A DNA stretch of 64,000 nucleotides from Typhlomys cinereus. Lineage: Eukaryota > Chordata > Mammalia > Rodentia > Platacanthomyidae. The notes beneath the pieces were generated by a model that saw only the letters and a program-made list of their open reading frames with translations, ran no database searches and was not told the DNA's origin. Every line of letters begins with the position of its first letter. The stretch's first letter is position 1. Location: NCBI GenBank assembly GCA_023101885.1, contig JALPQD010000232.1, positions 28,618 through 92,617 on the forward strand. The letters run 5' to 3'. Positions 56,066-64,000 of the stretch are shown here, one piece after another. A program made the position numbers and the translations under genes.

Positions 56066-57655
56066 GTTCACAGACCTTTCCTCTAAGCATCAGGTAGTGA
56101 TGTTAATCATACAGCACCTGATGATGTTTCCACTGGTTAACTCATTTGACAAGTATTTTCTGAATGCTTGCAAAGCGATAGTGAAAAGACAGAAAAGAGC
56201 TCTGCTTTTTTGGGGCTGAATTTATAATGTGATGTTAATATAATGAATGGTTCAAATTGCCTAGCCATAGGGAAAAGTATCTATAATATTATTGGTAATA
56301 ATCTATTATTGTGAGTGGACATTGTCCTCTTCTTAGAATACATCACTCCTAGGCTCGAACTGATCTACCTAGTCTGATGATATTGAATGAATATGAAGCA
56401 TAGTGACATTGAACTAATGTGGCCAAATCAAAATGACAGCTCATTGATCAGCTGTTTAATTAAATAGTTTCAATAGTTGGGTTTACCTTACTAAATTGGG
56501 TTTGCCCTACAAAACTGACTAATATTATTGGAATTACATCAATTTATATGAAGCTATACTTAAGTGGAAGATTATATCTGAAAAATAAACATTGATGGGT
56601 AAAAAAAGAAATTTGGAGTTTTATCCAGTTTAATAGTTTTGTTAGAAACACAGTATGAATAAAGCACATCTTAAATTCTGTCTATACTTTTTGAATTTGT
56701 TAGTATATAATAAGGAATTTATAATAATCATAGGAACTGCAATCTTAAAAAGAAACCATTTCATTAAAGAAATGATAAAGGATATGACCTTGTATATTTA
56801 AAGAAATTAAGTATTTTCATTTCTGTTATTGTGAATATATTTTAAAGAAATTATTAAATAGCGTCTGCATATTTGGTTTGTTTGTACACTTCATGTATTG
56901 ACCAGTTCAAAATTTGATGACTAAAGGCCAAAGAAGGAAGTTAAGGTAATGGATTTGCTTTAGCTTTTGAACTTTTGTGTCAGAATCTGGATCCTAAAAG
57001 TCTGATAGATTATAAACGGAATGTCATGTTGCCAAAATGGTTTTGTTTCTGTACATTAAAAAAAATGAAACTAAAACAGTTGTCCATCCAATCTAAACAA
57101 AACATTTTTTGCTATGGCAATTTCATTTATTGTTATAGTATGTCCAAAAATAAAGGAATATTGAGCATGTGAAGTGATTACATCTAACATTTTCTAATAA
57201 GAACAAAGAAAGAGGATCTAAAATGCAGAATGATATACGAGTATTATCTGCTAGAATCTCCAGAGAATAAACTGGGGAAAGTTCAGTAACAGCCATCAGA
57301 AGAAGTGGGTGATGTCTGAAAAGTTCTAATTTTAATAGCAAGATAAAATACGGAAGGAACTGTTAAGAACAGAAGGAAGCCCTGGAAGGGTTCGCTCGAT
57401 TTGGAAGTTTATGCTCCAGTGAGAAGTGGCGCAAGCTGAATGACAAGAACAAGGCTTAAGCCTGAGAGGCATGGAAGTTTTGATGAGCAGAGAGGGAGGA
57501 GCCAGGCAAAAGGGATGTGGCAGTGTCACTGGTAGAGGGAGGAAAGACTTAGGGATATGTTTATTGCAAGAAACATTTCAATAAACTTCCTAATAGCTAA
57601 GTTATAGAACAAATGTAGGTGTTCAAGGACAGAAGAATTGACAAAGAAATATGAT
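56066..57655. other. Unique AT-rich sequence
   Basis: No gene was supported; around 56130-56220 a faint L2-like tail ('caagtattttctgaatgc') is possible. Confidence 0.35.
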
Positions 57656-57659
57656 AGAA

Positions 57660-57965
57660 GGCTGGGGAAATAGTTCTGCCTGTAAAGTACTTGCCTCGTA
57701 AGCACAAGAATTTAGGTCTGAACACCAGAAACCCTGTGAAAATGCTGGGCATAGTGAGGCATGCTTGTGATGCCAGCACTGGGGAGTTAGAGACGGGAAT
57801 GTCTCTGATGCTCCCTGGCTAACCATCAGGCCTAAACGGTGAGTTTCAGGCCAATGTAAGATGCTGTATCAAAGGAGGTGTCCTGAGAGTGACACTTGAA
57901 GTGTCCTCTGGATTCTGCACATGCACACGTGTGCACGAGCATCTGTACACATACATAAAAATTTG
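57660..57965 (+). repeat. B4/RSINE1 SINE
   Basis: 'ggctggggaaatagttctgc', 'agtacttgcctcgtaagcac', 'atgctgggcatagtgaggc', 'tgatgccagcactgggg', 'ggtgagtttcaggcc' and a CA/TG-rich end with 'cataaaaa'. Confidence 0.75.
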
Positions 57966-58194
57966 AAAAGAAAGGAATTAAAAATACTGTCTATATAAAC
58001 AGTGGGATATTTCAGTCATAAGGAATGAAATATGTCATTTGTAGGAAAATAGATACAGCTAGAGATAATCATATTAAACAAATTAATCCAGTTTTAGGAA
58101 GATGAATATCATATGTTTTTGGCACATCTATGGTTCCCACATTTCATGTAAATATATAAGTCACATACATGTACATGAGAATAATAGCCAAACT

Positions 58195-58355
58195 GTTCAG
58201 AGGAGCAAGGGGAATGATGGGAGTGGGAAGAGAATGAAGGGAAGTATATGGATGAAGGCTAAACTCAATGTGCAACATATACTTGCATGAAAATATCCCA
58301 TGTCTCACACTGTGTACCGTGAATATACACAATGAAAATTTTAAAAAGAGCAGCA
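58195..58355 (+). repeat. Possible L1 3'-end relic
   Basis: Purine-rich start ('ggggaatgatgggagtggg'), then AT-rich sequence ending 'tgaaaattttaaaaagag'. Similar to other L1 3' ends but weak. Confidence 0.3.
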
Positions 58356-61300
58356 GAAAGTATATATTATTTTGTTGTTTTCTTTGTTATAGATGGAAGA
58401 AACATTTTAATTTATTTGATTACTTGCTTTCTCTTGTCTAGACTTGGTCATTTAAAGCAGGTCTCCCATGAACATATTTTTAAAAGAAGGTGGGAATGAA
58501 CTTATGAATGAGATACACACCATTGCTGCTGTTGTAGACTCTGCCTTCATGCTCATGAGGAAATAAAAAAGCAATTCTGAGATAGCAAAATGTGTTCAGG
58601 GATGTTCAGCACCTGAGGAGGATACTTAAGAGAAGCAAGCCTAACTTAAACCTGGGAATTCAGGAAGGTGTTCTGGAAGAAAGGACTTCTAAACTGATTT
58701 GTTAATCATGCTAATGGAAGGAGCAAAAGTGACCAAGGAGAGGAAATGACGTATGCAAATCTGAGAGGGAACGTAGCTGATTGCAGCGTGCCAGAGAGTA
58801 GCTCATCTTGCCTGGGGGCACAATGTGAGACGCAAGATGGGGTTGGAGAAAATAGGGGAGACTGTAGTCACGAAGGATCATTCATACCAGGGTGAGGTGT
58901 TCAGAGGTTATCTCATGGACGGTGGCCAGTTACTGAAAGATTTTAAGCGTTATGGGATGTAGCGTGATCAGTTTGATAATTAATGAAACCACTTCAGGAA
59001 GGAAGTTGAAGTTGCTGATGCAAAACTGAAAAATAATGGTAACTTGGGGTAGTCATGGGGATAGAAGCAGCGTAGAGAACGTCATTGACAGATGCAGTCA
59101 GTCCCCGAGTAGTTCACTGGGACAGAAAGAAAGCATGCTTAAAGCTCATTCCCAGGTTTCTGATTTGAATAACTTGGTGGTACCAATTAGTGAAGCAGGA
59201 CATTGAAGAGGAAGAGAGATTTGGAGTGGAAGAGTTTTGTTATTGGCTACAGAAAAATCCCAAGTACATGGTTAGATACACAGGAGAGATTTGGCAACAG
59301 AGACATAAATTGAGAAGCTAACCATGTACGATGGAATTGAAATCATAAATATGAATAGGTTAAAATACTCAGTGTTTGTCATATAAGAAAAATCCTAGCA
59401 AACTCTGCATAAAACTGAAAATGTGAATGACAGGCCAAGGAAAGAAAACTACTCAAAGACATTGAAAAGCAATGAGTAGGGAGGCAGAAGTGAAACTGGA
59501 AGGATGTGTTGAGATGGAAACCCAGCTAAGAGTTAAAGAAAGGTGCATTTGAACACAATAGCACAAGACTGGAATTCAGTGTACTTTCCGATAAGGAAGT
59601 ACTGGTGACCTGCCCTGAGCACTTTTTGCTGGAATATCAGGGTCAGAAGCAAGTTGGAGTGACTTGGGAGTGAATCAGAGTTGAACCAACATGGATCTTT
59701 AAGAAATCTGGCTTTGAAGGAGAGAAAGGAATGTGACAGGTTACTTATTGTTAAACAATGGCTTAGTCTGAGCTAATGAACATCTGATGGGAAGGAGTTA
59801 GCAGATACATGAGTTAGGAAGATTCACGAGTGAGAAGATTTCCAAGATCAATTATTTATTTTAGTATGGTGTGCATAGGCTGCGGTGCATGTTGGAGATT
59901 AGAGGACAGTTTTCTGGAGTCAGTTCTCTTCTTCCACCTTGTAGATTGTGGGGTTCAGATTTAGGTCACCAGGTCTGCAGATTAATTATATTTGACCCCT
60001 GAACCACCTTGCTAGCTCAAGGCAGAGCAAGATTGGAGGGAGAGAAATCTAGAATTCAGAGGAAAGAGGGAAGGGTATAGCTTTAGAGAGGCTGAAGCTA
60101 GTTAATTTTTCTGTGGTAATGGGGAATAAGGAGGAAGGATTTTGAAGTGTTGAGTTTTGTGATAGAAAGTCAAAAGCATCTGGTAGATTTTTTTCTTTAT
60201 GAAGTAAGATACCGCTAAGCATGAGAGGTAGTTCGAGGAGACTAAAGATTCATAGTAGATGTAGATTTTTTATAATGTAGCCCAAAAGTTGAAAATAATC
60301 TAATGAAATAGATACTAACAATTAAGTAATAAGATGCATAGTACTTTTAGAGATGCAAAAATATGTAGAACAAGGAACTTAAAAACTTACTAAATGAGCT
60401 TTAGATTAGACGCAAAGTGGCTAAAAAGAATTTATTTTCCTTAGCACAAACAGCTGATGCAGACATTACTCTCATATTTACTAACATAAAAGAGACTATA
60501 TAGTGGCTATTTAAGCATAAATAAATCAAGTAAGAGACTAAAGATAGCAAAGACTGATGAAGAATCTGATAGAAGAAGATAATTAAGAACAACAGAAAAA
60601 GATTCTCATGAATATTTTGCAAAAAGAAGGATTTATTAAGTACATACACAGTTATAACAAGTAACGAATAACAGAATTATTGAGGGGCAGAATGAAGTGA
60701 AAAGGGAAGTCATAGAGATAAAGTGCTAATAACATTATTGAGATAATTCATGTACTGAGGAGGTTAGATATGCGCTAAAACAGAATTATTGATTTGTAGG
60801 AAAGGCCTCAGGATAAATGCAAAGTACATATCAAAATAGTTTGATGAAAACATAATGTGGAGGAGGCAGATCAGATATGACAGAATGACAGTTGAGTCAC
60901 TAAAGTAAATGATGAACAAATAACACAGAAAACACATTCAAAACTGTGATATGGAAACATAAATAGATAACATATTTTACATAATGAGCCTGAATGTCAG
61001 AAGACATTGAAAAGGAAACATGACTGACTCAAAAATAAAATATTAAATTATCATTCACATATATTGATGATAGATAGGATAGATAACAGAGTATCATCTT
61101 GACGGACTCAAGAATTCATGAATACAGCACATATGAAATCTCATTGGAGACAAAAAATTACAGAACTCAGCAATGGAAAAGACATGATAAAACAACACTG
61201 ATTACTGTGTTCATTTGAATAATGATCTCAGGTTTAACAACTGAAGGAATTCTTGTCATAAAAGCAAATGTAAATGTTATAAGACCTGTCATTATAAAAG

Positions 61301-62960
61301 GTAGCTAACCAAAATGAAGTTGTGGAAGGAAGTAAAATCTCACTAATTTTATTATCTTGCTTAGAAAAGAATGAATGAATACTGTCTATATTAAATCTAT
61401 AGTTTAGTCATTAGTTAATGATCTTGCCATTCATCTAACTCCCACTTTGCTGCTTTATTCTTTCTTTGAAAAGCACATAAAAGGGATAAATCAACAAGAG
61501 CTAATTGTTAATCCAGGAGCAACTGTCAACCAAGCATAATACTAAACTACTTTGGGGAAACTAAATTACAAGGAAGTCAAGCCTTTGAGTAGCTTCCATT
61601 TTATCTTTTTTTTTTTTTTTTCTCTTTAACGAGCTTATTAAAGACCTGAACTTAGTCTGATAGCTGACTGAATGAGGGTCTGTGAATTTGCTTCACAGTG
61701 TGGAAAGTCCCTACCGGATTTCACAGCACACAGCCGGGGCAATTGTATAGGACTAAAGACATTGTCATTAGCATCTGAACCCCATCAGTTACAAGAAGAC
61801 AGAGTAACGAAAGTGAGCACATTTGCAACAGGCACAGAAAAGGAAATGTAAAGGAATTAGATCCTAAATGAATGAGAAAAGCAGACTAAGTAGACTTATA
61901 TGTATGTAATTTTCACATAAAGTTAAAGGGAACTAGGAAAACGTCACTAGGAAAGGCTCCTGTCAGGGATATGCAAGTCACATTTGGAGTGAATTCTAGC
62001 AATGTCGACAAGTTCTGCCCGGTGCTTTTCAGCTTGGGTTGCCATCTTCTTTCCTTACGAGGACAACGACGCATTGCACAGCTCTGAGAACAGAGCAGGT
62101 AAATACTGAGCAAGCAGATGATTGCTCCAAATAGGCAATCGAAGACATTAAATTATACTTACAATCCTGCACTTATTCAGAGCACTAGAACATGTTCTTC
62201 AACGTCATGAAGGTCTTAAAGATTAAGCGTGTAGAAAAATGTTGGCTGTGAACCTTGAGCAAAGTTAGAGCTTATTTTACTTTTCTGATCTGTATCTCCT
62301 TATTGCTTTTAAAAGTGTAAACTTTGGCCCCAAGTTTTAGTGTGCCTGTGCTTTTCGGGGTCTGCGGAAGGTCTTCAGGAAGGGTTCCTTGTGTCTGTCT
62401 GTCAATGTTCTGATGCCGCGTTGGGGTCCCTGATCCTTCCCAGCTGCTTTGGAAGCTCCTCCGTAGCATCCTTCAAAGTCATGACTTCTGATGTGTCTGC
62501 TGATCCATGTGCATCTTTATCCCTCAGAAGAGGCACATGCAGCTTTGTAAGATTAACATCATGGTCTCATCCATACTTCCTCATCCATACTTCCACCTAA
62601 GTAGAAAATGGATTCCTTTTATCCAAGTTATCATCCAGGGCTGAATTGTTAGCAGGACATGTGTCAAAGTATTAGGGACACACTAAGCAGAATAAGTTAT
62701 ATCATCTTTGATTTATTCTATTTGTATATGTGAGTGAACAACTTTTGATAAATTATAGTTATTAGTTCATAATTATTATTTTTTCATGAATGATCCTTTT
62801 ATTTAATTGGTTATGCTTTTAGTAATAGAACAGCAATGAGTCCATTAATTGCTAAATAACAAATGTATTACTAGTAACTTCTATCTCCCCTTCTCCTTTC
62901 TGTTTAATTTTTAATTTCTTCTTTTACTAAAGGCAATTATTCCTTTGATGCTATTTACTG
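58356..62960. other. Long mostly unique AT-rich stretch
   Basis: No gene was supported. At 58650-59330 motifs such as 'actgaaagattttaagcg' and 'gtgatcagtttg' suggest a very old dispersed mammalian repeat I could not name. At 59860-60020 a reversed B3-like SINE is present ('agattagaggacagttttc', 'gtcagttctcttcttcc'). At 62568-62593 'atccatacttcctc' is doubled. Confidence 0.4.
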
Positions 62961-62968
62961 AACTATAA

Positions 62969-63107
62969 CCTTCCTTCCTTCCTTCCTTCCTTCCTTCCTT
63001 CCTTCCTTCCTTCCTTCCTTCCTTCCTTCCTTCCTTCCTTCCTTCCTTCCTTCCTTCCTTCCTTCCTTCCTTCCTTCCTTCCTTCCTTCCTTCCTTCCTT
63101 CCTTCCC
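62969..63107. repeat. Pure (CCTT)n microsatellite, 139 bp
   Basis: About 34 uninterrupted CCTT units. Open frames on the minus strand (EGRK repeats) are artefacts of this tract. Confidence 0.98.
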
Positions 63108-63785
63108 AAAAAATCACCTAGATGCCAAGGTTCCCAGCACAGACATTTATTCACGAAGATAGTGCCAATAGTTATAATGGAGTACTGAAGGGCTGGTGTG
63201 TAAAAATTTCACCAGGCAACTGTGTGACTAAGAATTGCGGAAGTTAATATTTTGATCTTTCTTGGTAGGTCCACATTGTGTGCTAAGACAAGGATGCTGT
63301 CTGATATATCAGCATCCATAAATGGAAACAATAAAAGCTGGCGTGTGTGTTTAGTTTTATAAATGAAGAGTTATTAAAGGGTGAGTGAAGCTTTTAACAT
63401 TGACAAATCAGAAGTATTTTTCTCCTGTAATGCATGTCAGGACATATGACTTATATCAGACCTTCATTTTTATACAGCGTTGGATTGCATACTGACTGCT
63501 GTGTCGCTGGTCTGTGAACGATTCACTCAGACCACACTTTCTTTTTATTCTAAGTTAAACTTCTGACAATATAAGACAAGTTGGTAAAGAAGCCTCTAGT
63601 TTAGTGATTTAGTTATTTGCTGATCTAAACCAGCACAGAGATTTTACCCACTGCAACTGAAGGCTGTCCTTTGTTCTTGCCAGAGCATGTTTGGGTTTAG
63701 GGGGAAAAAATCTGTTTGCTCCACAAAGCACGTCTTCATATTGTTGCTCTGGCTGGTCTGGCAGTTTTCCAGTCTGGATTTCACT
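63108..63785. other. Unassigned sequence
   Basis: No gene or clear repeat seen. Confidence 0.4.
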
Positions 63786-63789
63786 CAGG

Positions 63790-64000
63790 TTTCAGTTTTT
63801 CTTTTCTTTTTCTTCTCTTCTCTTTTTTCTTTTTCCCGTCCTGGGAGGGTTGAATTTTGGGCCTCAGATGTGCTAGGCTAGGGGGCTCAATCACTGAGTT
63901 ATTTCCTTAGCTACATTGTTGATTTTTGTTGTGAGACAGAATTACCCAAACAGACAATGAACTTCAGATCCTCTGCTTCAGCCTCCCAAATAGCTAGAAT
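63790..64000 (-). repeat. ID + B1 SINE cut by the window edge
   Basis: CT-rich start, then reversed ID ('ttgaattttgggcctcag', 'aatcactgagttatttcc') and reversed B1 ('tgtgagacagaattaccc', 'tcagcctcccaaatagctag'). It runs off the right end. Confidence 0.65.

Noticed and set aside
62969..63107. CRISPR-like or satellite array
   Set aside because: It is a simple tetranucleotide repeat without spacers. No CRISPR array is expected or seen in this nuclear mammalian DNA.

Overview
This window is mammalian nuclear DNA from a rodent. No protein-coding gene, rRNA or intact tRNA gene could be supported. Every open frame is short, lacks recognisable domains, and mostly lies in repeats or low-complexity DNA. 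The sequence reads as intergenic or deep intronic DNA built from layers of retrotransposons. Rodent origin rests on B1 (7SL-derived), ID (tRNA-Ala-like), B4/RSINE1 (ID+B1 fusion) and B3-like SINEs, ORR1/MT-like MaLR LTRs and rodent-type L1 3' ends. The dominant SINE is a B2-superfamily, tRNA-derived element with good A and B boxes, an internal GC-rich body and an AATAAA-containing tail. It is not the standard mouse/rat B2. A myomorph rodent outside Muridae (for example a dipodoid, whose B2-superfamily SINE is called DIP) would fit, but this is inference.

Layout. 0-9 kb: decayed LTRs (two MaLR 3' ends at 1.9-2.3 kb, an ERV-like LTR at 4.1-4.9 kb, an MLT1-type LTR at 5.1-5.5 kb), an MIR split by a MaLR solo LTR, and B2-like and B4 SINEs. 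9.6-12 kb: one ancient L1M 3' region broken by a MaLR LTR, by a striking 0.75-kb CpG-rich block and by a B4. 12.9-16.4 kb: long CCTT tracts and SINEs. 17-20.5 kb: a possible broken coding relic, a 108-bp near-perfect inverted repeat, and a stack of nested SINE and LTR insertions. 21-28 kb: L1 3' ends in both orientations, an ID-B1 element with a 24-bp expansion, a candidate LTR and a head-to-head SINE pair. 28-41 kb: mostly unique AT-rich DNA with L2 and MIR relics, an ERV1-like LTR and a SINE inserted in its own family. 41-52.5 kb: several target-site-defined LTRs and SINEs. 52.5-64 kb: largely unique AT-rich DNA with scattered old repeats and a 139-bp pure CCTT tract.

The genomic history can be read directly. 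At least four LTR insertions and seven SINE insertions are bounded by clear target-site duplications, so their relative ages can be ordered. The most unusual items are the isolated CpG-rich, G-skewed block inside an AT-rich L1, the 108-bp inverted repeat pair, the 72-bp LTR patch inside a B4, and the apparently young subfamily of the B2-like SINE. I found no evidence for a novel gene system. Family names are from memory of consensus patterns and were not checked by a search.
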